64,000 bases of DNA from Cristatella mucedo (taxonomy: Eukaryota > Bryozoa > Phylactolaemata > Cristatellidae): the NCBI GenBank assembly GCA_009760855.2, contig WPIO01000128.1, positions 1,101,913-1,165,912 of the forward strand, written 5' to 3'. The notes under the pieces were generated by a model that saw only the letters and a list, made by a program, of their open reading frames with translations, was not told the DNA's origin and searched no databases. Both the position numbers and the translations under genes were made by a program. Positions 10,365-23,905 of this stretch are shown here, one piece after another; the first letter of the stretch is position 1, and the number at the start of each line of letters is the position of its first letter.

Positions 10365-13300
10365 GCGTCTTTTCTTTGGGAAATATAGATCCTTCGGTTG
10401 TATACATGGTCTCATTTAATAATTTATAATCTCACTGGTACTACCTTCTGACCGCAGGCGTTCCGAATAAGTGCTCTCATCTGAAACAGTTTACGCGTCT
10501 TTTCTTTGGGAAATTTGTATCCTTTAGTCATGTAAATAGTCTTATGAAATGCATTGTAATCGAGCTGGAAGATTCTTCAAAACGCCGGCATTCCGAGTAA
10601 ATAATCCTTCCTGCTTAAACCATTCGAGCGTCTTTTCTTTACGAAATGTATATCCTTCGGTTTTATACGTAGTCCCATTTATTAATTTATAATCTTACTG
10701 GTACTACCTTCAGGCCGCAGGCGTTCCGAATAAGTACACTCATCTCCAACAGTTTACGCGTATTTTCTGCGGCAAATATGTATGCTTTAATGTTATACTT
10801 AGCTTCCTTAAATCAATAATTATCTATCCTTTAGCACCTTTAAACCACAGGCGTCCTGTGTAAATTATCGCCTTTGCAAAATTCATGAATGCGTCTTGGG
10901 ATCATTTACCCGATAAATAGTCTCATTTGGCAATGTGATACGTTTCTAGTAGTACCTTTCAAACGCCGCTGTCCCGAGTAAATCCCCTCCTCAAACCATT
11001 TACGCGTCTTTCCTTCCGGAATCGTATGTTCGTTATTGTTTAGATTAGTCTTAATAAGTACTGCATTATTCAACTTGTCAATCCTTCAAACCGCAGGCGT
11101 TCCGAGTAAGTTATCTTCCAAGCTATAACTATCTACGCGTCCTCTTTTCCAGAAATATAGATCCTTTAGTAGCATATAAAGTCTCAATAAATTATTACCT
11201 CTGTTACTAGCTTTACCTGTCAACCGCAGGCGTTCCGAGTAAATTTATCTAACTGCCATAACCATTTACGCGTCTTTTCTTCGGGAATTATGCGTCCTTT
11301 AGTGTAATAAATAGTCTTATGAAATTCATTGTAATCCAGCTAGAAGATTCTTCAAAACGCTGGCATTCCGAGTAAATTATCTTTCCTGCTTAAACCATTC
11401 GAGCGTCTTTTCTTTAGGAAATATATATCCTTCGGTTGTATGCGTAGTCCCATTTAATAATTCATAATCTTACTGGTACTACCTTCAGACCGCAGGCGTT
11501 CCGAACAAGTACTCTCATCTTAAACAGTTTAAGCGTCTTTTCTGCGGCAAACATGTATCCTTTAATGTTATACTTAGCTTCCTTAAATCAATAATTATCT
11601 TTCCGGTAGCACCTTGAAACCGCAGGCGTCCCGCGTAAATTATCGCCTTTGCAAAAGTCATGAATGCGTCTTGGGATCATTTGCCCGATAAATAGTCTCA
11701 TTTGGCAATGTGATACGTTTCTAGTAGTACCTTTCAAACGCCGCTGTCCCGAGTAAATCCCCTCCTCAAACCATTTACGCGTCTTTCCTTCCGGAAACGT
11801 CTGTTCGTTATTGTTTAGATTAGTCCTTATAAGTACTGCATTATTCAACTTGTCAATCCTTCAAACCGCCGGCGTTTCGAGTAAGTTATCATCCATGCTA
11901 TAACCATTTACGCGTCCTCTTTTCCGGAAATATAGATCCTTTAGTAATATAAATGGTCTCAATAAATGACTATATTTCTTACTAGTTGTACCTTCTAACC
12001 ACAGGCGTTCCAAGTAAGTTTATCTAACTGCCATAACCATTTACGCGTCTTTTCTTTGGGAATTATGAGTCCTTTAGTGTAATAAATAGTCTTATGAAAT
12101 TCATTGTAATCCAGCTAGAAGATTCTTCAAAACACAGGCATTCTGAGTAAATTAACTTTACTGCCTAAACCATTCGAGCGTCTTTTCTTTAGAAAATATC
12201 TATCCTTCGGTTATATTCGTAGTCTCAATTATTAATTTAAAATCTTACTGGTACTACCTTCCGACCGCAGGCGTTCCGAATAAGTACTCTCACCTCAAAC
12301 AGTTTACGCGTCTTTTCTGCGGCAAATATGTAACCTTTAACGTTATAAATACTCTCACTAACTCAATAACTGTCTTACGGGTAGTACCTTTACACCGCAG
12401 GCGTCCCGTGTAAATTATCGCCTTTGCAAAATTAATGAACGCGTCTTGGGATCATTTACCCGATAAATAGTCTCATTTGGCAATGTGATACCTTTCTAGT
12501 AGTACCTTTCAAACGCCGCTGTCCCGAGTGAATCCACTCCACAAACCATTTACGGGTCTTTTCTTCCGGAAACGTATGTTCGTTATGGTTGCGATTAGTC
12601 TTAATAAGTACTGCATTATTCAACTTGTCAATCCTTCAAACCGCGGGCGTTCCGAGTAAGTTATCTTCCAAGCGATAACTATCTACGCGTCCTCTTTTCC
12701 AGAAATATAGATCCTTTAGTGACATATAAAGTCTCAATAAATGATTATCTCTCTTACTAGCTTTACATGTAAACCGCAGGCGTTACGAGTAAGTTATCTA
12801 ACTGCTATAACCATTTACACGTCTTTTCTTCGGAAAATATGCAGCCTTTAGTGTTATACATTGTCTTATGAAATGCATTGTAATCCAGCTAGAAGATTCT
12901 TGAAAACGCCGGCGTTTCGAGTAAATTATCTTTGAGCTTAAACTATTCGGGCGTCTTTTTTTTGAGAAATATTTATCCTTTAGTTGGATACATAGTCTCA
13001 ATAAATTTGTATTATCTTACTTGTAGTATCTTCTAACCGCAGGCATTGTTACGTGCCGATTGTTACGTACCAGATATCAACTGACCCGATTATTACGAGC
13101 CCGATTTATACGTACCCGGTTATTAATTCCCCGATTATCACGTCCTCGATTAATACGTCCTCGACTATTACGTCCTCGATTATTAAGTACCCGATTGTGA
13201 AGTGCCCGATTATTACATACCCGATTATCACGTCACCGATTATTATGTGCCCGATTAATACAAGCCCGATTACTACGTCTCCCAGTATTACGTCCGCGAT

Positions 13301-13812
13301 TACTAGGTGCCCGATTATTACATACCAGATTATCACGTCACTGATTAATATCCGCCCGATTATTACGAGGCCGATTATCATGTCCCTGAATATTACGTCA
13401 CCGATTAGTACGTCTTCTATTATTACGGCCCCGATTATTAGGTGCTCTATTATTTCATAACTGATTATCACGTCACCGATTAGTATCTGCCCAAATAATA
13501 CGAGCCCGATTAGAACGTGCCCCATTAGTACGTGTAATTATTTCGTATCCGATTATTACTTACCTGATTACAACGGACTGAATTATAACGTTTTCGGTTA
13601 TTTTGTGTGATTAGTACGTACCCGATTATTTCGAGCCCGATGATTACCTATCCGAATAATATGTCCCTGAGCACGACAAGCAACAGCAAGTCTCCAAGAC
13701 TCATTTGCATCTTCCCTTATCTAGAGCGGACTGCCGCCATCTTTTGCGATAACTGTATGCTACGGGTAGCTGATGCGGATGGCATCGATCTTGCTCGATT
13801 TGCCTTTAGCTG
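10365..13812 (+). repeat. HOR unit 3 (20 monomers + M7, 3448 bp)
   Basis: Starts with an M1-M6x dimer (10365 and ~10497) and then has three six-monomer blocks before M7. It is one 773-bp block longer than unit 4. Confidence 0.85.
13045..13669. repeat. 15-bp minisatellite insert, unit 3
   Basis: Full-length tract. Private variants include CCCGGTTATTAATT and TCTCCCAGTATTACG. Spacer 13670-13812 follows. Confidence 0.9.
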
Positions 13813-16485
13813 GCGTCTTTTCTTTGGGAAATATAGATCCTTCGGTTGTATACATGGTCTCATTTATTAATTTATAATCTCACTGGTACTACCTTCTGAC
13901 CGCAGGCGTTCCGAATAAGTGCTCTCATCTGAAACAGTTTACGCGTCTTTTCTTTGGGAAATGTGTATCCTTTAGTGAGATAAATAGTCTTATGAAATGC
14001 ATTGTAATCCAGCCAGAAGATTCTTTAAAACGCCGGCATTCCGAGTAAATTATCTTTCCTGCTTAAACCATTCGAGCGTCTTTTCTTTAGGAAATATATA
14101 TCCTTCGGTTTTATACGTAGTCCCATTTATTAATTTATAATCTTACTGGTACTACCTTCAGACCGCAGGCGTTCCGAATAAGTACTCTCATCTCAAACAG
14201 TTTAAGCGTCTTTTCTGCGGCAAATATGTATCCTTTAATGTTATACTTAGCTTCCTTAAATCAATAATTATCTTTCCTTTAGCACCTTTAAACCGCAGGC
14301 GTCCCGTGTAAATTATCGCCTTTGCAAAATTCATGAACGCGTCTTGGGATCATTTACCCGATAAATAGTCTCATTTGGCAACGTGATACCTTTCTAGTAG
14401 TACCTTTCAAACGCCGCTGTCCCGAGTAAATCCCCTCCTCAAACCATTTACGCGTCTTTCCTTCCGGAAACGTATGTTCGTTATTGTTTAGATTAGTCTT
14501 AATAAGTACTGCATTATTCAACTTGTCAATCCTTCAAACCGCCGGCGTTTAGAGTAAGTTATCATCCATGCTGTAACAATTTACGCGTCCTCTTTTCCGG
14601 AAATATAGATCCTTTAGTATTATAAATGGTCTCAATAAATGACTATATTTCTTACTAGTTGTACCTTCTAACCGCAGGCATTTAAAGTAAGTTTATCTAA
14701 CTGCTATAACCATTTACGCGTCTTTTCTTCGGGAATTATGCGTCCTTTAGTGTAATAAATAGTCTTATGAAATTTATTGTAATCCAGCTAGAAGATTCGT
14801 CTAAACACAGGCTTCCTGAGTAAATTAACTTTACTGCTTAAACCATTCGAGCGTCATTTCTTTAGAAAATATATATCCTTCGGGTATGTTCCTAGTCTCA
14901 TTTATTAATTTAAAATCTTACTGGTACTACCTTCCGACCGCAGGCGTTCCGAATAAGTACTCTCACCTCAAACAGTTTACGCGTCTTTTCTGCGGCAAAT
15001 ATGTATCCTTTAACGTTATAAATACTCTCACTAACTCAATAACTGTCTTACGGGTGGTACCTTTACACCGCAGGCGTCCCGTGTAAATTATCGCCTTTGC
15101 AAAATTCATGAACGCGTCTTGGGATCATTTACCCGATAAATAGTCTCATTTGTCAACGTGATACCTTTCTAGTAGTACCTTTCAAACGCCTCTGTCCCGA
15201 GTGAATCCACTCCACAAACCATTTACAAGTCTTTTCTTCCGGAAACGTATGTTCGTTATTGTTGCGATTAGTCTTAATAAGTACTGCATTATTCAACTTG
15301 TCAATCCTTCAAACCGCGGGCGTTCCGAGTAAGTTATCTTCCAAGCTATAACTATCTACGCGTCCTCTTTTCCAGAAATATAGATCCTTTATTAACATAT
15401 AAAGTCTCAATAAATGAATATCTCTCTTACTTGCTTTACATGTCAACCGCAGGCGTTACGAGTAAGTTATCTAACTGCAATAACCATTTACACGTCTTTT
15501 CTTCGGAAAATATGCAGCCTTTAGTGTTATACATTGTCTTGTGAAATGCATTGTAATCCAGCTAAAAGATTCTTGAAAACGCCGGCGTTTCGAGTAAATT
15601 ACCTTTCAGCTTAAACTATTCGGGCGTCTTTTCTTTGAGAAATATTTATCCTTTAGTTGGATACATAGTCTCAATAAATTTGTATTATCTTACTTGTAGT
15701 ATCTTCTAACCGCAGGCATTGTTACGTGCCGATTGTTACGTACCAGATATAAACTGACCCGACTTTTACGAGCCCGATTTATACGTACCCGATTATTAAT
15801 TCCCCGATTATCACGTCCTCGATTAATACGTCCTCGACTATTACGTCCTCGATTATTAAGTACCCGATTGTGAAGTGCCCGATTATTACATACCCGATTA
15901 TCACGTCACCGATTATTATGTGCCCGATTAATACAAGCCCGATTACTACGTCTCCGAGTATTACGTCCGCGATTATTAGGTGCCCGATTATTACATAGCA
16001 GATTATCACGTCACTGATTATTAGCCACCCGATTATTACGAGGCCGATTATCATGTCCCTGAATATTACGTCACCTATTATTACGACTTCTATTATTACG
16101 GCACCGATTATTAGGTGCTCTATTATTTCATAACTGATAATCACGTCACCGATTAGTATCTGCCCAAATAATACGAGCCCGATAAGAACATGCACCATTA
16201 GTACGTATAATTATTTCGTACCCGATTATTACGTACCTGATTACAACGGACTGAATTATTACGTTTTCGGTTATTTTATCCGATTAGTACGTACCCGGTT
16301 ATTTCGAGCCCGAAGATTACCTATCCGAATAATATGTCCCCGAGCACTACAAGCAACGGCAAGTCTATAAGACCTATTTGCATCTTCCGCTATCTAGTGC
16401 GGATTGCCGCCATCTTTCGCGATAACTGTATGCTACGGGTAGCTGATGCGGATGGCATCGATCTTGCTCGATTTGCCTTTAGCTG
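13813..16485 (+). repeat. HOR unit 4 (14 monomers + M7, 2673 bp)
   Basis: M1-M6x dimer, two six-monomer blocks, then M7. This equals the canonical 12+1 plan plus the dimer. Confidence 0.87.
15718..16342. repeat. 15-bp minisatellite insert, unit 4
   Basis: Full-length. Introduces ACATAGCAGATTATC, which is also seen in units 5 and 6. Spacer 16343-16485 follows. Confidence 0.9.
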
Positions 16486-19400
16486 GCGTCTTTTCTTTGG
16501 GAAATATAGATCCTTCGGTTGTATACATGGTCTCATTTATTAATTTATAATCTCACTGGTACTACCTTCTGACCGCAGGCGTTCCGAATAAGTGCTCTCA
16601 TCTGAAACAGTTTACGCGTCTATTCTTTGGGAAATGTGTATCCTTTAGTGATGTTAATAGTCTTATGAAATGCATTGTAATCCACCGAGAAGATTCTTAA
16701 AAATGCCGGCATTCCGAGTAAATTATCTTACCTACTTAAACCATTCGAGCGTCTTTTCTTTAGGAAATATATATCCTTCGGTTTCATACGTAGTCCCATT
16801 TATTAATTTATAATCTTACTGGTACTACCTTCAGACCGCAGGCGTTCCGAATAAGTACTCTCATCTCAAACAGTTTAAGCGTCTTTTCTGCGGCAAATAT
16901 GTATCCTTTAATGTTATACTTAGCTTCCTTAAATCGATAATTATCTTTCCGGTAGCACCTTTAAACCGCAGGCGTCCTGCGTAAATTATCGCCTTTGCAA
17001 AAGTCATGAACGCGTCTTGGGATCATTTACCCAATAAATAGTCTCATTTGACAATGTATTACCTTTCTGGTAGTACCTTTTAAACGCAGCTGTCCCGATA
17101 AATCCCCTCCTCAAACCATTTACGCGTCTTTCCTTCCGGAAACGTATGTTCGTTATTGTTTAGATTAGTCTTAATAAGTACTGCATTATTCAACTTGTCA
17201 ATCCTTCAAACCGCCGGCGTTTCGAGTAAGTTATCATCCATGCTATAACAATTTACGCGTCCTCTTTTCCGGAAATATAGATCCTTTAGTAATGTAAATG
17301 GTCTCAATAAATGACTATATTTCTTACTAGTTGTACCATCTAACCGCAGGCGTTCCAAGTAAGTTTATCTAACTGCCATAACCATTTACGCGTCTTTTCT
17401 TTGGGAATTATGCGTCCTTTAGTGTAATAAATAGTCTTATGAAATTCATTGTAATCCAGCTAGAAGATTCTTCAAAACACATGCATTCTGAGTAAATTAC
17501 CGTTACTGCTTAAACCATTCGAGCGTCTTTTCTTTAGAAAATATATATCCTTTGGTTGTATACATGTTCTCATTTATTGATTTAAAATCTCACTGGTACT
17601 ACCTTCTGACCTCAGGCGTTCCGAATAAGTGCTCTCATCTGAAACAGTTTACGCGTCTTTTCTATGGGAAACGTGTATCCTTTAGTGAGATAAATAGTCT
17701 TATGAAATGCATTGTAATCGAGCTAGAAGATTCTTCAAAACGCCGGCATTCCGAGTAAATTATCTTTCCTGCTTAAACCATTCGAGCGTCTTTTCTTTAG
17801 GAAATATATATCCTTCAGTTTTATACGTAGTCCCATTTATTAATTTATAATCTTACTGGTACTACCTTCAGACCGCAGGCGTTCCGAATAAGTACTCTCA
17901 TCTCAAACAGTTTAAGCGTCTTTTCTGCGGCAAATATGTATCCTTTAATGTTATACTTAGCTTCCTTAAATTAATAATTGTCTTTCCTTTAGCACCTTTA
18001 AACCGCAGGCGTCCTGCGTAAATTATCGCCTTTGCAAAAGTCATGAACGCGTCTTGGGATCATTTACCCAATAAATAGTCTCGTTTGACAACGTATTACC
18101 TTTCTGGTACTACCTTTCAAACGCCGCTGTCCCGAGTAAATCCCCTCCTCAAACCATTTACGCGTCTTTCCTTCCGGAAACGTATGTTCGTTATTGTTTA
18201 GATTAGTCTTAATAAGTACTGCATTATTCAACTTGTCAATCCTTCAAACCGCGGGCGTTCCGAGTAAGTTATCTTCCAAGCTATAACTATCTACGCGTCC
18301 TCTTTTCCAGAAATATAGATCCTTTACTAACATATAAAGTCTCAATAAATTATTATCTCTAATACTAGCTTTACCTGTCAACCGCAGGCATTTAAAGTAA
18401 GTTTATCTAACTGCTATAACCATTTACGCGTCTTTTCTTCGGGAATTATGCGTCCTTTATTGTAATAAATAGTCTTATAAAATTTATTGTAATCCAGCTA
18501 GAAGATTCGTCTAAACATGGGCTTCCTGAGTAAATTAACTTTACTGCCTTAACCATTCGAGCGTCATTTCTTTAGAAAATATATATCCTTCGGGTATATT
18601 CGTAGTATCATTTATTAATTTAAAATCTTACTGGTACTACCTTCCGACCGCAGGCGTTCCGAATAAGTACTCTCACCTCAAACAGTTTACGCGTCTTTTC
18701 TGCGGCAAATTTGTATCTTTTAACGTTATAAATACTCTCACTAACTCAATAACTGTCTTACGGGTGGTACCTTTACACCGCAGGCGTCCCGTGTAAATTA
18801 TCGCCTTTGCAAAATTCATGAACGCGTCTTGGGATCATTTACCCGATAAATAGTCTCATTTGGCAACGTGATACCTTTCTAGAAGTACCTATCAAACGCC
18901 ACTGTCCCGAGTGAATCCACTCCACAAACCATTTACAAGTCTTTTCTTCCGGAAACGTATGTTCGTTATATTTGCGATTAGTCTTAATAAGTACTGCATT
19001 ATTCAACTTGTCAATCCTTCAAACCGCGGGCGTTCCGAGTAAGTTATCTTCCAAGCTATAACTATCTACGCGTCCTCTTTTCCAAAAATATAGATCCTTT
19101 AGGAACATATAAAGTCTCAATAAATGATTATCTCTCTTACTAGCTTTACATGTCAACCGCAGGCGTTACGAGTAAGTTATCTAACTGCTATAACCATTTA
19201 CACGTCTTTTCTTCGGAAAATATGCAGCCTTTACTGTTATACATTGTCTTATGAAATGCATTGTAATCCAGCTAAAAGATTCTTGAAAACGCCGGCGTTT
19301 CGAGTAAATTACCTTTCAGCCTAAACTATTCGGGCGTCTTTTCTTTGAGAAATATTTATCCTTTAGTTGGATACATAGTCTCAATAAATTTGTATTATCT

Positions 19401-20194
19401 TACTTGTAGTATCTTCTAACCGCAGGCATTGTTACGTGCCGATTGTTACGTACCAGATATCAACTGACCCGATTTTTACGAGCCCGATTTCTACGTACCC
19501 GATTATTAATTCCCCGATTATCACGTCCTCGATTAATACGTCCTCGATTATTACGTCCTCGATTATTTAGTACCCGATTGTGAAGTGCCCGATTATTACA
19601 TACCCGATTATCACGTCACCGATTATTATGTGCCCGATTAATACAAGCCCGATTACTACGTCTCCGAGTATTACGTCCGCGATTATTAGGTGCCCGATTA
19701 TTACATAGCAGATTATCACGTCACTGATTATTAGCGACCCGATTATTACGAGACCGATTATTATGTCCCTGAATATTACGTCACCGATTATTACGTCTTT
19801 TATTATTACGGCACCGATTATCAGGTGCTCTGTTATTTCATAACTGATAATCACGTCATTGATTAGTATCTGCCCAAATAATACGAGCCCGATTAGAATG
19901 TGCCCCATTAGTACGTGTAATTATTTCGTACCCGATTATTACGTACCTGATTACAACGGACTGAATTATTACGTTTTCGGTTATTTTATCCGATTAGTAC
20001 GTACCCGATTATTTTAGCCCGAAGATTACCTATCCGAATAATATGTCCCCGAGCACTACAAGCAACGGCAAGTCTATAAGACTTATTTGCATCTTCCGCT
20101 ATCTAGTGCGGATTGCCGCCATCTTTTGCGATAACTGTATGCTACGGGTAGCTGATGCGGATGGCATCGATCTTGCTCGATTTGCCTTTAGCTG
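16486..20194 (+). repeat. HOR unit 5 (22 monomers + M7, 3709 bp)
   Basis: Dimer + block, a second dimer (17522 and ~17655) + block, then one more block and M7: 8 + 8 + 6 + 1. Nearly the same as unit 6. Confidence 0.86.
19428..20051. repeat. 15-bp minisatellite insert, unit 5
   Basis: Full-length minus 1 bp in ATTTTAGCCC, where other copies read ATTTCGAGCCC. Spacer 20052-20194 follows. Confidence 0.9.
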
Positions 20195-23100
20195 GCGTCT
20201 TTTCTTTGGGAAATATAGATCCTTCGGTTGTATACATGGTCTCATTTATTAATTTATAATCTCACTGGTACTACCTTCTGACCGCAGGCGTTCCGAATAA
20301 GTGCTCTCATCTGAAACAGTTTACGCGTCTATTCTTTGGGAAATGTGTATCCTTTAGTGATATTAATAGTCTTATGAAATGCATTGAAATCCACCGAGAA
20401 GATTCTTAAAAATGCCGGCATTCCGAGTAAATTATCTTACCTACTTAAACCATTCGAGCGTCTTTTCTTTAGGAAATATATATCCTTCGGTTTCATACGT
20501 AGTCCCATTTATTAATTTATACTCTTACTGGTACTACCTTCAGACCGCAGGCGTTCCGAATAAGTACTCTCATCTCAAACAGTTTAAGCGTCTTTTCTGC
20601 GGCAAATATGTATCCTTTAATGTTATACTTAGCTTCCTTAAATCGATAATTATCTTTCCGGTAGCACCTTTAAACCGCATGCGTCCTGCGTAAATTATCG
20701 CCTTTGCAAAAGTCATGAACGCGTCTTGGGATCATTTACCCAATAAATAGTCTCGTTTGACAATGTATTACCTTTCTGGTTGTACCTTTCAAACGACGCT
20801 GTCCCGAGTAAATCCCCTCCTCAAACCATTTACGCGTCTTTCCTTCCGGAAACGTATATTCGTTATTGTTACGATTAGTCTTAATAAGTACTGCATTATT
20901 CAACTTGTCAATCCTTCAAACCGCCGGCGTTTCGAGTAAGTTATCATCCATGCTATAACAATTTTACGGGTCCTCTTTTCCGGAAATATAGATCCTTTAG
21001 TAATATAAATGGTCTCAATAAATGACTATATTTCTTACTAGTTGTACCATCTAACCGCAGGCGTTACAAGTAAGTTTATCTAACTGCCATAACCATTTAC
21101 GCGTCTTTTCTTCGGGAATTATGCGTCCTTTAGTGTAATAAATAGTCTTATGAAATTCATTGTAATCCAGCTAGAAGATTCTTCAAAACACATGCATTCT
21201 GAGTAAATTAACGTTACTGCTTAAACCATTCGAGCGTCTTTTCTTTAGAAAATATATATCCTTTGGTTGTATACATGGTCTCATTTATCAATTTTAAATC
21301 TCACTGGTACTACCTTCTGACCTCAGGCGTTCCGAATAAGGGCTCTCATCTGAAACAGTTTACGCGTCTTTTCTTTGGGAAATGTGTATCCTTTAGTGAT
21401 ATAAATAGTCTTATGAAATGCGTTGTAATCGAGCTAGAAGATTCTTCAAAACGCCGGCATTCCGAGTAAATTATCTTTCCTGCTTAAACCATTCGAGCGT
21501 CTTTTCTTTAGGAAATATATATCCTTCAGTTTTATACGTAGTCCCATTTATTAATTTATAATCTTACTGGTACTACCTTCAGACCGCAGGCGTTCCGAAT
21601 AAGTACTCTCATCTCAAACAGTTTAAGCGTCTTTTCTGCGGCAAATATGTATCCATTAATGTTATACTTAGCTTCCTTAAATCAATAATTGTCTTTCCTT
21701 TAGCACCTTTAAACCGCAGGCGTCCTGCGTAAATTATCGCCTTTGCAAAAGTCATGAACGCGTCTTGGGATCATTTACCCAATAAATAGTCTCGTTTGAC
21801 AACGTATTACCTTTCTGGTACTACCTTTCAAACGCCGCTGTCCCGAGTAAATCCACTCCACAAACCATTTACGGGTCTTTTCTTCCGGAAACGTATGTTC
21901 GTTATTGTTTAGATTAGTCTTAATAAGTACTGCATTATTCAACTTGTCAATCCTCCAAACCGCGGGCGTTCCGAGTAAGTTATCTTCCAAGCTATAACTA
22001 TCTACGCGTCCTCTTTTCCAGAAATATAGATCCTTTACTAACATATAAAGTCTCAATAAATTATTATCTCTAATACTAGCTTTACCTGTCAACCGCAGGC
22101 ATTTAAAGTAAGTTTATCTAACTGCTATAACCATTTACGCGTCTTTTCTTCGGGAATTATGCGTCCTTTAGTGTAATAAATAGTCTTATGAAATTTATTG
22201 TAATCCAGCTAGAAGATTCGTCTAAACACGGGCTTCCTGAGTAAATTAACTTTACTGCCTTAACCATTCGAGCGTCATTTCTTTAGAAAATATATATCCT
22301 TCGGGTATATTCGTAGTATCATTTATTAATTTAAAATCTTACTGGTACTACCTTCCGACCGCAGGCGTTCCGAATAAGTACTCTCACCTCAAACAGTTTA
22401 CGCGTCTTTTCTGCGGCAAATTTGGATCTTTTAACGTTATAAATACTCTCACTAACTCAATAACTGTCTTACGGGTGGTACCTTTACACCGCAGGCGACC
22501 CGTGTAAATTATCGCCTTTGCAAAATTCATGAACGCGTCTTGGGATTATTTACCCGATAAATAGTCTCATTTGGCAACGTGATACCTTTCTAGAAGTACC
22601 TATCAAACGCCACTGTCCCGAGTGAATCCACTCTACAAACCATTTACAAGTCTTTTCTTCCGGAAACGTATGTTCGTTATTGTTGCGATTAGTCTTAATA
22701 AGTACTGCATTATTCAACTTGTCAATCCTTCAAACCGCGGGCGTTCCGAGTAAGTTATCTTCCAAGCTATAACTATCTACGCGTCCTCTTTTCCAAAAAT
22801 ATAGATCCTTTAGTAACATATAAAGTCTCAATAAATGATTATCTCTCTTACTAGCTTTACATGTCAACCGCAGGCGTTACGAGTAAGTTATCTAACTGCT
22901 ATAACCATTTACACGTCTTTGGTTCGAAAAATATGCAGCCTTTAGTGTTATCCATTGTCTTATGAAATGCATTTTAACCAGCTAAAAGATTCTTGAAAAC
23001 GCCGGCGTTTCGAGTAAATTATCTTTGAGCTTAAACTATTCGGGCGTCTATTCTTTAAGAAATATTTATCCTTTAGTTGGATACATAGTCTCAATAAATT

Positions 23101-23905
23101 TGTATTATCTTACTTGTAGTATCTTCTAACCGCAGGCATTGTTACGTGCCGATTGTTACGTACCAGATATCAACCGACCCGATTTTTACGAGCCCGATTT
23201 ATACGTACCCGATTATTAATTATCCGATTATCACGTCCTCGATTAATACGTCCTCGACTATTACGTCCTCGATTATTAAGTACCCGATTGTGAAGTGCCC
23301 GATTATTACATACCCGATTATCACGTCACCGATTATTATGTGCCCGATTAATACAAGCCCGATTACTACGTCTCCGAGTATTACGTCCGCGATTAATAGG
23401 TGCCCGATTATTACATAGCAGATTATCACGTCACTGATTATTAGCCACCCGATTATTACGAGGCCGATTATCATGTCCCTGAATATTACGTCACCGATTA
23501 TTACGTCTTCTATTATTACGGCACCGATTATTAGGTGCTCTATTATTTCATAACTGATAATCACGTCACCGATTAGTATCTGGCCAAATAATACGAGCCC
23601 GATAAGAACGTGCCCCATTAGTACGTGTAATTATTTCGTATCCGATTATTACGTACCTGATTACAACGGACTGAATTATTACGTTTTCGGTTATTTTATC
23701 CGATTAGTACGTACCCGATTATTTCGAGCCCGAAGATTACCTATCCGAATAATATGTCCCCGAGCACTACAAGCAACGGCAAGTCTATAAGACTTATTTG
23801 CATCTTCCGCTATCTAGTGCGGATTGCCGCCATCTTTTGCGATAACTGTATGCTACGGGTAGCTGATGCGGATGGCATCGATCTTGCTCGATTTGCCTTT
23901 AGCTG
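20195..23905 (+). repeat. HOR unit 6 (22 monomers + M7, 3711 bp)
   Basis: Same 8 + 8 + 6 + 1 plan as unit 5, with shared private variants such as AATGCCGGCATTCCGAG and GGTTTCATACGTAG. The two look like a local 3.7-kb duplication. Confidence 0.86.
23138..23762. repeat. 15-bp minisatellite insert, unit 6
   Basis: Full-length. Local variants are TTAATTATCCGATT and GCGATTAATAGG. Spacer 23763-23905 follows. Confidence 0.9.
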
